Shown piece by piece: positions 10,097 to 19,105 of a DNA stretch of 64,000 nucleotides (position 1 is its first letter; each line of letters starts with the position of its first letter). This DNA comes from Oxalobacter sp. (GTDB lineage Bacteria; Pseudomonadota; Gammaproteobacteria; Burkholderiales; Burkholderiaceae_D), in contig JAFWUI010000022.1 in NCBI GenBank assembly GCA_017524145.1, positions 1 to 64,000 on the forward strand. The letters run 5' to 3'. The notes under the pieces are model-generated. The model had not been told where the DNA came from, made no database searches, and saw only the letters and a list, made by a program, of their open reading frames with translations. Both the position numbers and the translations under genes were made by a program.

Positions 10097-11512
10097 TTAC
10101 AGTGAGTAATACATATCAAACTCAATAGGATGCGGCGTCATATTGAGACGGGTGACATCCTGCATCTTCAATTCAATATACGCATCAATCAGGTCATTGC
10201 TGAACACGCCACCACGGGTAAGGAATTCACGGTCTTTATCCAAAGCCTCAAGCGCCTGTTCCAGGGAAGAACAGACTGTTGGGACAAGTGCATCTTCTTC
10301 TGGTGGCAGATGGTAAAGGTCCTTGGTGGCCGGTTCACCTGGATGGATCCGGTTCTGGATACCGTCAAGCCCTGCCATCAGCAATGCGGCAAAACAGAGG
10401 TATGGATTGGCTGTCGGATCAGGGAAACGGGTTTCGATACGGCGCGCCTTTGGATTGGAGACATGTGGAATACGGATGGAAGCCGAACGGTTGCGCGCCG
10501 AGTATGCCAGTTTGACCGGTGCCTCAAACCCGGGAACCAGCCGTTTGTAAGAATTGGTGCTTGGATTGGTGATGGCATTTAGGGCACGAGCATGTTTGAT
10601 GACACCGCCGATGTAATAAAGCGCCATATCAGACAATCCAGCATAACCATCACCTGCAAAGAGATTCTTGCCATCTTTCCAAATGGACTGATGGACATGC
10701 ATCCCGGTACCATTATCCCCAACAATCGGTTTTGGCATGAATGTCACGGTCTTGCCATAGGTATGGGCAACATTCCATGTGATGTATTTCTGAAGCTGTG
10801 TCCAATCCGCGCGCTTGGTCAATGTCGAAAACTTTGTACCGATTTCATTCTGTCCAGCACCGGCAACTTCATGATGATGGACTTCGACAGGAATACCCAT
10901 CTGTTCCAGCAACAGGCACATTTCAGAACGCATATCCTGGAAACTGTCAATCGGCGGAACCGGGAAATAACCACCTTTGACCGTTGGACGATGGCCAGTA
11001 TTGCCGCCTTCAATCTCAGCACTGGATGACCAAGGTGCTTCCTCAGAACCAATCTTGACAAAGCTCCCGGACATATCATCACCCCAGCGGATATTGTCAA
11101 AAATGAAGAATTCCAGCTCTGGACCAAAGAATGCTGTATCACCGATACCAGAAGATTTCAGATACGCTTCTGCCCGCTTTGCGATAGACCGGGGGTCTCG
11201 GTCATAGCCTTTGCCATCCGTCGGTTCAACGACATCACACTGCATGAAGACTGTTGTATCTTCCATGAATGGATCGATATTGGCGGTATCTGGGTCAGGC
11301 AACAGCAACATATCCGATGCCTCAATCCCTTTCCAACCTGCCATAGAAGAGCCGTCAAAGGCATGACCTTCTTCAAACTTATCTTCATCAAATGCTGAAA
11401 CGGGAACACTGACATGATGTTCTTTACCGCGGGTATCTGTGAAACGGAAGTCAACGAACTTCGCCTCACTTTCCTTGATCATATCCAATACGTCCGCTAC
11501 TGACTTTGACAT
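10097..11512 (-). CDS. glnA: Glutamine synthetase type I
   Basis: The enzyme makes glutamine from glutamate, ammonia and ATP and acts as a dodecamer in the cytoplasm. The ATG at 11512 follows a good AGGAGA site and gives 471 residues ([20 protein letters not shown]), the standard GSI length. Visible motifs are [56 protein letters not shown] and [21 protein letters not shown]. The DLYHLPPEE segment carries the tyrosine that GlnE adenylylates in the GSI-beta group. A sigma-54 promoter and an NtrC-like site lie upstream, so nitrogen control is expected. glnD, whose product sits at the head of that control chain, is at 44950 in this window. Confidence 0.97.
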   Translation of the reverse strand: MSKSVADVLDMIKESEAKFVDFRFTDTRGKEHHVSVPVSAFDEDKFEEGHAFDGSSMAGWKGIEASDMLLLPDPDTANIDPFMEDTTVFMQCDVVEPTDGKGYDRDPRSIAKRAEAYLKSSGIGDTAFFGPELEFFIFDNIRWGDDMSGSFVKIGSEEAPWSSSAEIEGGNTGHRPTVKGGYFPVPPIDSFQDMRSEMCLLLEQMGIPVEVHHHEVAGAGQNEIGTKFSTLTKRADWTQLQKYITWNVAHTYGKTVTFMPKPIVGDNGTGMHVHQSIWKDGKNLFAGDGYAGLSDMALYYIGGVIKHARALNAITNPSTNSYKRLVPGFEAPVKLAYSARNRSASIRIPHVSNPKARRIETRFPDPTANPYLCFAALLMAGLDGIQNRIHPGEPATKDLYHLPPEEDALVPTVCSSLEQALEALDKDREFLTRGGVFSNDLIDAYIELKMQDVTRLNMTPHPIEFDMYYSL

Positions 11513-11658
11513 TCTTCTCTCCTTGTTATTGCTTCCCGCCCGGTGAATACTGGAATGAAGCTGAGGAACAGCTTCCCTGCCCAAAAACCTTTCAAGCACT
11601 TTCCATGCCAGAATGCCATCCTTTTTTTATTGGATAAAAGGCGGTTTCCATCTCCACC

Positions 11659-11674
11659 TGCAAAGCATATGCCA
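11659..11674 (-). promoter_or_regulatory. Sigma-54 (RpoN) promoter of glnA
   Basis: On the minus strand the sequence reads TGGCATATGCTTTGCA, with GG and GC ten bases apart as required for -24/-12 recognition by RpoN. It lies about 150 bp upstream of the glnA ATG. Confidence 0.8.
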
Positions 11675-11699
11675 TAACAGCACACACTGTCCACAACAG

Positions 11700-11716
11700 C
11701 GCATCAATATGGTGCA
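11700..11716 (-). promoter_or_regulatory. NtrC-like binding site upstream of glnA
   Basis: The minus strand reads TGCACCATATTGATGCG, close to the dyad TGCACC-N5-GGTGCA bound by NtrC. Its position, about 26 bp upstream of the -24 element, suits an activator site. I see one good site; a second may be degenerate. Confidence 0.6.
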
Positions 11717-11745
11717 TTATCGCACTGGCCAGACACATGCCCTGC

Positions 11746-12528
11746 CTACTGCCGTTCGTAATGGGCTCCTAATTCTGACAATCCCTGTAACAGCACCTCA
11801 AAGGCAGGCGGCAGGTTTTCCTTCAGCCCCTTGACACCAACCTCAACATAATTGTCTGAACGTTCTGGTCCGATATGCGGCAGGCTGAACAGTTTCACCT
11901 TTGGAAAATCCGCTATGATCCTTTCCATCAGGGGAGTCATCCTGGCTTCCATGGCACCAAATACATTGACCACAAGTTCCGACTGGTCTGCTGTATGGAA
12001 CAGGTCACGGTGATAGGTATCCAGCACCCATTCAATCATCGGATGCGCCATCTGCGGAAAGCCAGGAACGAAATAATGGGTCCCAAAAGAAAAACCCGGG
12101 AAATGATTGACAGGATTCGGAATGATTGCAGAACCTTCAGGGAATTCCCCCATCTGCAACCGGCGAACATTATCCGGTGAACTGTAATCCGGATGTAAAG
12201 GGTCTTCAGACACCTCACGGATACGCTTGTCAATTTCAGTACGGGCATCCGGATGCATGACCAGCGGCCTGCCAAATGCCTCCGCAGCGCAGGCACGGGT
12301 ATAGTCATCCGGTGTTGAGCCAATCCCGCCACAACAGAATACGATATCGCCCGCCTGATGGGTTTCTTTAAGGGTCGCTGTGATACGGGCCGGCTCATCT
12401 CCAAGATAACGTGCCCATCCAAGTTGAAGTCCCCGTTGCGCTAGCAGTCTGATGACATTGCTGAAATGTCTGTCTGTATATTTACCAGAAAGGATTTCGT
12501 CACCGATGATGATAAGTCCAATTGCCAT
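11746..12528 (-). CDS. Molybdopterin-binding domain protein (CinA N-terminal-like)
   Basis: The ATG at 12528 gives 260 residues beginning MAIGLIIIGDEILSGKYTDR, the typical start of the MoCF_biosynth/CinA-type domain. The motif FCCGGIGSTPDDYTRACAAEAFGRPL near residue 80 is its characteristic glycine-rich loop. The protein lacks the C-terminal nicotinamide-nucleotide amidase domain of full CinA. It belongs to the family often annotated as competence/damage-inducible protein A or molybdopterin-binding protein. Its substrate is uncertain; pyrophosphatase activity toward nucleotide derivatives is known for relatives. It is on the same strand as glnA, with the glnA promoter between them. Confidence 0.8.
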   Translation of the reverse strand: MAIGLIIIGDEILSGKYTDRHFSNVIRLLAQRGLQLGWARYLGDEPARITATLKETHQAGDIVFCCGGIGSTPDDYTRACAAEAFGRPLVMHPDARTEIDKRIREVSEDPLHPDYSSPDNVRRLQMGEFPEGSAIIPNPVNHFPGFSFGTHYFVPGFPQMAHPMIEWVLDTYHRDLFHTADQSELVVNVFGAMEARMTPLMERIIADFPKVKLFSLPHIGPERSDNYVEVGVKGLKENLPPAFEVLLQGLSELGAHYERQ

Positions 12529-12648
12529 GATGTTTCTTTTTGGATTCCTGAATTGCCCCCATTCTGACATATCTGCAGAGCGGTGGTAGTATTATCCAAT
12601 GATTTTCTGTTCCGCTTTCCAGCGGATTTTCCAAGGAGGTTTTGATTT

Positions 12649-13011
12649 ATGGAAGAATTGAAGACAATGGCAAGGGGAATCCAGTACATCGACCATGTCA
12701 TCGGGACAGGTACCGAAGTCGGTCGGGGTTCTCCTTTCATCAGGGTGCATTATACCGGTTGGTTGAAGAATCCAGATGGCTCCAAAGGAGAGAAATTCGA
12801 CAGCAGCCTCGACCGGGGCATGCCTTTCCGCTATCCATTCAACAGGGGTTATGTCATCCAAGGCTGGGACCTTGGGCTCAGAGGCATGAAAGCCGGTGGC
12901 CGCCGCACATTGCATATCCCCAGTGACCTTGCATATGGTCCCAATGGCATCGGCGGGAAAATCCCACCGAATGCAGACCTGATTTTTGAAATCGAGGTCA
13001 TTGAGGCTTGA
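12649..13011 (+). CDS. FKBP-type peptidyl-prolyl cis-trans isomerase
   Basis: The protein has 120 residues and a near-perfect AAGGAGG ribosome-binding site at 12632. The FKBP fold is clear: PFIRVHYTGWLKNPDGSKGEKFDSSLDRG, PFNRGYVIQGWDLGLRGMKAGGRRTLHIP, LAYGPNGIGGKIPPNADLIFEIEVIEA. The active-site aromatic and hydrophobic residues (Tyr, Phe, Asp, Val-Ile, Trp, Tyr) are present. There is no signal peptide, so it should act in the cytoplasm as a proline isomerase or chaperone. A small FKBP gene often precedes ispH in proteobacteria; here radC sits between them on the opposite strand. Confidence 0.93.
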   Translation: MEELKTMARGIQYIDHVIGTGTEVGRGSPFIRVHYTGWLKNPDGSKGEKFDSSLDRGMPFRYPFNRGYVIQGWDLGLRGMKAGGRRTLHIPSDLAYGPNGIGGKIPPNADLIFEIEVIEA

Positions 13012-13026
13012 CCAGCCTTTTCCCGT

Positions 13027-13704
13027 TCACAACAGTCCCTGCTCTGCGAACGAGCAGGTGCTGTTGCCAGCGACCACAATATGGTCAAGTACGGTCACAT
13101 CCACCAACTTCAACGCATCCTTCAGCAATTGGGTCAGGTCTATGTCCGCACGGCTTGGTTCCGGTACACCTGACGGATGGTTATGGGACAGGATGACATT
13201 GGCAGCGTTGAGGTTCAGCGCTTCCTTCACCACCTCACGGGGATAAACACTGGTTCTGGTCAGTGTCCCTTTGAACATTTCCTTTACCTCGATCAACCGG
13301 TTCTTGACATCCAGGAACAAGATGACAAAAGCTTCATGCTTCCGGTTGTGGTAATGCAGCTGGAGATACCGTTTGACACTGTCAGAAGAAGTCAGGACGG
13401 TTTCCTTCTGGTTGAGTTCTTCGGTCAACAACCGTCTTGCAATCTCTACAATCGCTGTCAGAAGTGTCATCTTGGCGATACCAATCCCCTTGATGGTCTT
13501 CAAATCCTCTTTGGTGGCATTCAGCAAAGCAGAAAAGGAACCGAAATGCGCCATAATCTCACGCCCCAGTTCTACTGCACTTTTCCCTTTGACACCTGTC
13601 CGCAGGAAAATCGCCAGCAATTCCGCATCCGTCAATGCCCCAGGTCCCCGTTCCATCAGTTTTTCACGGGGGCGTTCATCGGTTGGCCAGTCAGTGATTG
13701 CCAT
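13027..13704 (-). CDS. radC: RadC/JAB-domain protein
   Basis: From the ATG at 13704 (MAITDWPTDERPREKLMERG) the protein is 225 residues, the normal RadC length. A helix-hairpin-helix-like N-terminal part (LSDAELLA-type LTDAELLAIFLRTG, TIKGIGIAK) leads to an MPN+/JAMM metalloprotease-like domain. Its zinc motif is VILSHNHPSGVPEPSRADID, near residue 170. Despite the name, RadC is no longer regarded as a recombination repair protein; its function remains unclear. It converges on the FKBP gene and diverges from ispH, with only about 85 bp between the radC and ispH starts. Confidence 0.92.
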   Translation of the reverse strand: MAITDWPTDERPREKLMERGPGALTDAELLAIFLRTGVKGKSAVELGREIMAHFGSFSALLNATKEDLKTIKGIGIAKMTLLTAIVEIARRLLTEELNQKETVLTSSDSVKRYLQLHYHNRKHEAFVILFLDVKNRLIEVKEMFKGTLTRTSVYPREVVKEALNLNAANVILSHNHPSGVPEPSRADIDLTQLLKDALKLVDVTVLDHIVVAGNSTCSFAEQGLL

Positions 13705-13789
13705 AGGAGTCTTATATAATGTTGAAGATTGAAACGGGTTGTACCGCAATCTGCGGTACTGCTCAGGATATTTTAATGAATTTTCCTGC

Positions 13790-14743
13790 ATGAAACTGAT
13801 TCTTGCCCAACCCCGTGGTTTCTGTGCCGGTGTAAAACGCGCCATTGAAACGGTCGAACGGGCACTTGCCCTGTTCGGACCGCCTATTTATGTCAGGCAT
13901 GAAATCGTCCATAACACATATGTCGTTGGACATCTCCGTGAAAAAGGAGCTGTTTTTATTGAAGACCTGGATGAGGTCCCTTCAGGCAGTATCCTGATTT
14001 TCTCAGCCCATGGCGTCTCCCGTGCCATCCGCCAAGATGCAGAACAACGGAACCTGACCCTGTTTGACGCCACCTGCCCGCTGGTAACCAAGGTCCATGC
14101 AGAAGTCCACCGGAGAAGACGCGAAGGACACGATGTAATTGTCATCGGGCACAAGGGACATCCTGAGGTTGAAGGTACGATGGGACAGTCTGAAACCGGT
14201 ATGCACCTTATCAGCCATATTGATGACATTGACCAAGTCTCTGTTCCCAATCCGGAAAAAATTGCCTACGTATCCCAGACCACGCTGTCGGTGGACGATA
14301 CCGCAACCATCATCAATGCCCTGAAACACCGCTGGCCAAAAATCACCCCCCCTCAGAAAAGTGATATTTGCTATGCAACCACCAACCGTCAGGAAGCCAT
14401 AAGACAGCTTGCCAGACAGGCAAGCCTGATATTGGTCGTCGGCAGTTCCAACAGTTCCAACTCAAACCGCTTACGGGAAATGGCAGAAAGGAACGGGGCT
14501 GAAGCCTATATGGTAGACAATGCCTCCCAAATCCAGCGCACCTGGCTGAAAGGGCATGAAAACATCGGGATTACAGCAGGTGCCTCCGCCCCAGAAATCC
14601 TGGTTCAGGAAATTGTTGCCCTGCTTGTCAGCTACGGTTACAAAGATGTCCATGAACAGGAAGGGATGCCGGAAACCATTTCTTTTGGCTTACCCAAAGG
14701 CCTTCGGGATATGGGGCAACCAGAAAAACAGAAAAGCCATTGA
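13790..14743 (+). CDS. ispH: 4-hydroxy-3-methylbut-2-enyl diphosphate reductase
   Basis: IspH (LytB) performs the last step of the MEP pathway, reducing HMBPP to IPP and DMAPP with a 4Fe-4S cluster. The ATG at 13790 starts [20 protein letters not shown], giving 317 residues. The three cluster cysteines are visible in [15 protein letters not shown] and [13 protein letters not shown]. Substrate-binding histidines occur in HEIVHN and FSAHGVS, and the catalytic-site Glu in [11 protein letters not shown]. An upstream TTG-type start would add an unlikely 17-residue tail. The MEP route is the expected isoprenoid pathway in betaproteobacteria. Confidence 0.97.
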   Translation: MKLILAQPRGFCAGVKRAIETVERALALFGPPIYVRHEIVHNTYVVGHLREKGAVFIEDLDEVPSGSILIFSAHGVSRAIRQDAEQRNLTLFDATCPLVTKVHAEVHRRRREGHDVIVIGHKGHPEVEGTMGQSETGMHLISHIDDIDQVSVPNPEKIAYVSQTTLSVDDTATIINALKHRWPKITPPQKSDICYATTNRQEAIRQLARQASLILVVGSSNSSNSNRLREMAERNGAEAYMVDNASQIQRTWLKGHENIGITAGASAPEILVQEIVALLVSYGYKDVHEQEGMPETISFGLPKGLRDMGQPEKQKSH

Positions 14744-14851
14744 AAGACTGCTATAGCAGCTGTCATTTCCCTGATTTGGTATCCCAAAAACAGACCTAGT
14801 TTATGGTAGAATTAGAGGTTATCCGAATCAACTTTTCATGGGAAGAAAAAC

Positions 14852-15586
14852 ATGTCCGGACACAGTAAATGGGCTAATATCAAACACAAGAAAGCGGCGG
14901 CAGATGCAAAACGCGGCAAAATCTGGACCCGCCTGATCAAGGAAATCACGGTCGCTGCCCGTATGGGGGGTGGCGACATCGACAGCAACCCCCGCCTTCG
15001 CCTGGCAGCAGACAAAGCCTTTGCAGCCAATATGCCCAAGGAAAACGTCAAACGTGCCATCGCCCGTGGCACCGGCACCTTGGATGGCGTCAACTACGAG
15101 GAAGTCCGTTATGAAGGCTATGGCATCAATGGTGCTGCCATCATCGTAGACTGCCTGACTGACAACCGTGTCAGGACAGTTGCCGATGTCCGTCATGCAT
15201 TCACCAAATATGGCGGCAACATGGGGACAACCGGCTCAGTCGCATTCCAGTTCAAACACTGTGGTCAATTGATGTTTGCCCCAGGCACCGATGAAGAAGC
15301 TTTGATGGAAGCTGCGCTGGAAGCAGGCGCTGATGATGTCATTACAGACGATGAAGGCGGTATCGAAGTCATCTGCGAACCCAACAATTTTGTTGCAGTC
15401 AAAGAAGCCATTGAAGCAGCAGGTTTCAAGCCAGAAGTCGCTGAAGTCATCATGAAACCGGAAAACGAAACAGAATTCACCGGTGAAGCAGCTGAAAAAA
15501 TGCAGAAACTGCTTGATGCCCTTGAAGACTTGGACGACGTGCAGGAAGTCTATACCAACGCTGTCATCGATAACGGCGACGAATAA
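14852..15586 (+). CDS. yebC: YebC/PmpR/TACO1-family protein
   Basis: The 244-residue protein begins [20 protein letters not shown], the invariant start of the family. All three family segments are present, including [53 protein letters not shown] and ANFDIP-like [11 protein letters not shown]. Family members were described as DNA-binding regulators, and relatives such as TACO1 act in translation, so the transcription-factor label should be used with care. The C-terminus is acidic ([19 protein letters not shown]). The gene opens a tightly packed plus-strand run through rng. Confidence 0.95.
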   Translation: MSGHSKWANIKHKKAAADAKRGKIWTRLIKEITVAARMGGGDIDSNPRLRLAADKAFAANMPKENVKRAIARGTGTLDGVNYEEVRYEGYGINGAAIIVDCLTDNRVRTVADVRHAFTKYGGNMGTTGSVAFQFKHCGQLMFAPGTDEEALMEAALEAGADDVITDDEGGIEVICEPNNFVAVKEAIEAAGFKPEVAEVIMKPENETEFTGEAAEKMQKLLDALEDLDDVQEVYTNAVIDNGDE

Positions 15587-15634
15587 GGTCTGTACCTGCA
15601 TCTGAAAACTGATCAACACCGTTAGGAATATCTG

Positions 15635-16918
15635 ATGAAAATCCTTGTGATTGGTTCCGGAGGCCGTGAACATGCGCTGGCATGGAAACTGGCACAATCC
15701 GAAAAAGTGGAAAAAGTGTTTGTGGCTCCTGGCAATGGCGGTACTGCTCTGGAAAGCAAGCTTGAGAATATTGCTGTTTCCGGTTCTGAAGCACTGGCAG
15801 ATTTTGCAAAGCAGAACAAAATTGCACTGACCGTTGTCGGACCAGAAGCACCACTGGCAGCAGGTATCGTCAATACCTTCCGCGCCCAGGGACTGAAGAT
15901 TTTTGGGCCAACCAAGGAAGCGGCACAGCTTGAAAGCTCGAAGGATTTCGCAAAGGCATTCATGAAACGGCACAATGTGCCGACTGCCGGCTATCAGACT
16001 TTCACAGATCCTGAAGCGGCCCACCGGTATATCGATGCAAAAGGTGCTCCGATTGTCATCAAGGCAGATGGCCTTGCTGCAGGGAAAGGCGTCATTGTTG
16101 CCACCTCTGTCGAACAGGCACACGAAGCCGTGAACATGATGCTGTCTGGCAATAAATTCGGTGATGCGGGTTCCCGGGTCGTCATTGAAGATTTCCTTGA
16201 AGGGGAAGAAGCCAGTTTCATCGTGCTGGTGGACGGCAAGAATATCCTGCCATTGGCAACCAGCCAAGACCATAAACGGCTGAAAGACCGGGATGAAGGT
16301 CCCAATACCGGCGGGATGGGTGCATACTCCCCTGCACCGATCGTAACACCTGCCCTGCATGCAAAAATCCTGCGGGAAATCATTGTACCAACGGTGAATG
16401 GCATGCGCAGTGACGGCATCCCTTTTACCGGTTTCCTGTATGCTGGACTGATGATAGACAAAGCAGGCAATCCAAAGACATTGGAATTCAATTGCCGTAT
16501 GGGTGACCCAGAAACCCAGCCAATCATGTCACGCCTGAAGAGCGATCTTGCCACGGTATTGGAACATGGTGTAAACGGGACATTGGACCAAGTCGAACTG
16601 TCTTGGGACAGGCGTACCGCACTGGGTGTTGTCCTTGCGGCAGCAGGTTATCCTGACAGCCCACAGAAAGGTGCCATCATTACAGGAATCCCAGCTGAAA
16701 CAGAAAACGGCAAGGTTTTCCATGCTGGCACAAAACTGGACAATGAAGGACATCTGTTGACTTCCGGTGGCAGGGTCCTTTGTGCCGTTGGCCTGGCAGA
16801 TACAATGCGTTCAGCCCAGCAGACTGCCTACAGCTTGGTTGAAGCCATCCATTTCGAAGGAGCCCAATACCGTAAGGATATTGGATGGCGGGCATTGAAA
16901 CCCCATGAAACCGTCTGA
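15635..16918 (+). CDS. purD: Phosphoribosylamine-glycine ligase
   Basis: PurD catalyses the second step of de novo purine synthesis, joining glycine to phosphoribosylamine with ATP. The 427-residue protein starts MKILVIGSGGREHALAWKLAQS. It has the ATP-grasp pattern: IKADGLAAGKGVIVA, EDFLEGEEASFIVLVDG and GMGAYSPAP, then the signature FNCRMGDPETQPIMSRL. A ribosome-binding site (AGGA) lies just upstream of the ATG at 15635. The nadD gene follows almost immediately. hemF, often found between these two in related aerobes, is missing. Confidence 0.97.
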   Translation: MKILVIGSGGREHALAWKLAQSEKVEKVFVAPGNGGTALESKLENIAVSGSEALADFAKQNKIALTVVGPEAPLAAGIVNTFRAQGLKIFGPTKEAAQLESSKDFAKAFMKRHNVPTAGYQTFTDPEAAHRYIDAKGAPIVIKADGLAAGKGVIVATSVEQAHEAVNMMLSGNKFGDAGSRVVIEDFLEGEEASFIVLVDGKNILPLATSQDHKRLKDRDEGPNTGGMGAYSPAPIVTPALHAKILREIIVPTVNGMRSDGIPFTGFLYAGLMIDKAGNPKTLEFNCRMGDPETQPIMSRLKSDLATVLEHGVNGTLDQVELSWDRRTALGVVLAAAGYPDSPQKGAIITGIPAETENGKVFHAGTKLDNEGHLLTSGGRVLCAVGLADTMRSAQQTAYSLVEAIHFEGAQYRKDIGWRALKPHETV

Positions 16919-16981
16919 TACGGTGCATTGAAAACCGCTGTCGAAACAGCAAGGAACAGGATTGAATTGACGCAAAAATGC

Positions 16982-17620
16982 ATGCTGCTGCTTGGAGGCA
17001 GCTTTAATCCCGTCCACTCAGGACATGTTGAGCTTGGCAGATATTTCTGCCAGCTCTTCAAAACGGATACTTTGCGTCTTATCCCTGCCGGAAACCCTTG
17101 GCAGAAACCGCCTTTGCCCGTTTCTCCAGACGACCGCATTGCCATGTTGGCTTGCGCTTTTGCCGGCTCTGGACTGCATTTCACCATTGACCGGCAGGAA
17201 ATCGAACGTCCAGGTGCGACATACTCATTCGACACCCTGTCGAATATCCGTCAAGAAGCCGGAAACCTGGTTTCCCTGGTGTTCCTGATGGGGGCAGACC
17301 AGCTGCACCGCCTGCATACCTGGTACCGCTGGCGTGAACTGTTTGGGCTGGCAAACTTTGCCGTCACAACCCGGCCTGGCTCACCGGAACCTTTGGAAGG
17401 CTTATCCCAAGAAGTGGCCGATATGGTCCTTCCACGTATTGCGTCATCTGATGAAATTGCAAGAACGCCTGCTGGAAAAGTCCTGATTGACCATCACCTG
17501 CAGTTGGCAGTTTCATCGACAGATATCCGCAATGCCTTGCGGAACAGACAGAATCCCGGACCATTGATGCCGTCAGCTGTCCTTGACTACATCAATGACC
17601 ATCAACTTTATAGGAATTGA
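16982..17620 (+). CDS. nadD: Nicotinate-nucleotide adenylyltransferase
   Basis: NadD converts nicotinate mononucleotide and ATP to deamido-NAD. The dinucleotide-binding motif LLGGSFNPVHSGHVELGRYF is at the N-terminus, and SSTDIRNAL near the C-terminus is the expected second nucleotide-binding motif. I use the ATG at 16982, about 212 residues. TTG codons at 16967 (MTQKCMLLLGG, with an AGG upstream) and 16928 are in frame and possible. The following rsfS starts three bases past the stop, a spacing that indicates one operon. Confidence 0.93.
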   Translation: MLLLGGSFNPVHSGHVELGRYFCQLFKTDTLRLIPAGNPWQKPPLPVSPDDRIAMLACAFAGSGLHFTIDRQEIERPGATYSFDTLSNIRQEAGNLVSLVFLMGADQLHRLHTWYRWRELFGLANFAVTTRPGSPEPLEGLSQEVADMVLPRIASSDEIARTPAGKVLIDHHLQLAVSSTDIRNALRNRQNPGPLMPSAVLDYINDHQLYRN

Positions 17621-17622
17621 TT

Positions 17623-17985
17623 ATGAATGACATCAACGTTTTACTGGCTCTGGCAGTTGATGCCCTTGAAGACGTAAAAGCCACAGATATCGTTGTCTTC
17701 GACACTACCAGACTGACCAGTCTTTTTGAACGCATCATCATTGCCAGTGGCAGCTCCAACCGGCAAACCAAGGCACTTGCTGCTTCTGTAAGGGATAAAA
17801 TCCGCGAAGCCGGTGGCAGCATTGTCAGTATTGAAGGAGAGGATACCGGTGAATGGGTCTTGGTTGACTTGGGCGGCATCATCGTCCACATCATGCAGCC
17901 AGCCATCAGGAACTATTACCGTCTGGAAGAAATCTGGGGAGGCGAGCAGATCGACCTGGCCACCATCAAGGCAGCCGTGAAGTAA
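17623..17985 (+). CDS. rsfS: Ribosomal silencing factor
   Basis: RsfS (YbeB/Iojap family) binds ribosomal protein uL14 and blocks subunit joining when nutrients are scarce. The ATG at 17623 follows AGGAATTGATT and gives 120 residues. The family core is clear: [68 protein letters not shown]. The nadD-rsfS-rlmH order is conserved in many proteobacteria. Confidence 0.95.
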   Translation: MNDINVLLALAVDALEDVKATDIVVFDTTRLTSLFERIIIASGSSNRQTKALAASVRDKIREAGGSIVSIEGEDTGEWVLVDLGGIIVHIMQPAIRNYYRLEEIWGGEQIDLATIKAAVK

Positions 17986-18001
17986 TTACGGGGAAACCGT
18001 C

Positions 18002-18472
18002 ATGCAGATCACGGTCATTGCCGTTGGACACAAAATGCCGGGCTGGATTGAAAACGGCTTCAAGGAATATGCCAAACGGATGCCAGCAGAATGGCACTTT
18101 TCCCTCAGGGAACTTAAACCCATTGAACGTAATGGAAACCGTTCCGCAGAATCCGTGATGGAAGCTGAAGCTGTCCGTATCCGGGCGGCCATTCCCAAAA
18201 ATGCCAGGCTGATTGCGTTGGATGAACACGGCAAAGACCTGACAACCATGGCACTGGCCGAGAACATCAAACGTTGGCAGCAGGATGGCAGGGACATTGC
18301 CATCATCATTGGAGGAGCTGACGGACTGGATCCATTGCTGAAAAAAGAATCTGAACAGCTTATCCGCCTGTCTTCACTGACCCTGCCACATGGGATGGTA
18401 CGCATCCTGTTGGCTGAACAGCTTTACCGGGCACATACCATCCTGCAGAACCATCCATATCACCGGAGCTGA
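18002..18472 (+). CDS. rlmH: 23S rRNA pseudouridine-1915 N3-methyltransferase
   Basis: RlmH methylates pseudouridine 1915 in helix 69 of 23S rRNA on assembled ribosomes. The 156-residue protein is a SPOUT methyltransferase of normal length: [20 protein letters not shown] at the start, then [12 protein letters not shown], the SAM-knot segment [11 protein letters not shown], and [23 protein letters not shown] with NHPYHRS at the end. It starts 16 bp after the rsfS stop. Confidence 0.96.
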   Translation: MQITVIAVGHKMPGWIENGFKEYAKRMPAEWHFSLRELKPIERNGNRSAESVMEAEAVRIRAAIPKNARLIALDEHGKDLTTMALAENIKRWQQDGRDIAIIIGGADGLDPLLKKESEQLIRLSSLTLPHGMVRILLAEQLYRAHTILQNHPYHRS

Positions 18473-18475
18473 CAT

Positions 18476-19105
18476 ATGAAAAACCAGCACCTGCCTGACC
18501 GTATCTGGCTTGCCTCTAAAAGCCCACGGCGCCAGGAACTGCTGGCCCAGCTTGGTGTGGCATTTGACGTCCTGCAGCCACCAGAACAGGATGCAGAAAA
18601 CCAGGATATGGTGAATGAATCCATCCATGTGGGTGAATCAGCTTATGATTATGTCAACCGGTTGGCGCAGGAAAAAGCAGCCTATGCCTGGCAATATCTG
18701 GTCAGGACAAGACAACCACAACGTCCAATCCTTTCGGCAGATACCACCGTTGTAATTGATGGCAGGATTTTAGGCAAACCCGCCAACCGTGACGAAGCAC
18801 GCATCATGATGGAAACACTGTCTGGGCATACGCATCAGGTACTGACAGGTGTTGCTGTCAAGTGGCAGGACAAAATGGTGTCAGCAGTGCAGGTTTCGGA
18901 CGTGACTTTTGCACCTTTGGACAGTAAACGGATCGAGGCTTATATCACCACAGACGAACCTTATGACAAAGCGGGTGGCTATGGTATACAGGGACTGGCA
19001 GGGAAATTCATTTCCCGCATCAATGGCAGTTATTCCAGCATCATGGGGCTTCCCCTGTATGAAACCGCTGAACTGTTGAGAGAAATAGGAATCCACATCG
19101 AATGA
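18476..19105 (+). CDS. maf: Maf-family nucleoside triphosphate pyrophosphatase
   Basis: Maf proteins hydrolyse non-canonical or modified nucleoside triphosphates (dTTP/UTP type in the YhdE group) to monophosphates. The 209-residue protein has the P-loop-like start IWLASKSPRRQELLAQLGV, then ILSADTTVVIDGRILGKP, LSGHTHQVLTGV, EPYDKAGGYGIQGLAGKFI and a SYSSIMGLPLYET end. It begins 3 bp after the rlmH stop and overlaps rng by an ATGA. Substrate preference cannot be settled by eye. It is longer than E. coli YhdE because of a small insertion near residue 60. Confidence 0.92.
   Translation: MKNQHLPDRIWLASKSPRRQELLAQLGVAFDVLQPPEQDAENQDMVNESIHVGESAYDYVNRLAQEKAAYAWQYLVRTRQPQRPILSADTTVVIDGRILGKPANRDEARIMMETLSGHTHQVLTGVAVKWQDKMVSAVQVSDVTFAPLDSKRIEAYITTDEPYDKAGGYGIQGLAGKFISRINGSYSSIMGLPLYETAELLREIGIHIE

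Noticed and set aside
15236..16360. A 374-codon minus-strand ORF across yebC and purD
   Set aside because: It is antisense to two firmly assigned housekeeping genes, and is Cys/Phe/His-rich as expected of a shadow frame.
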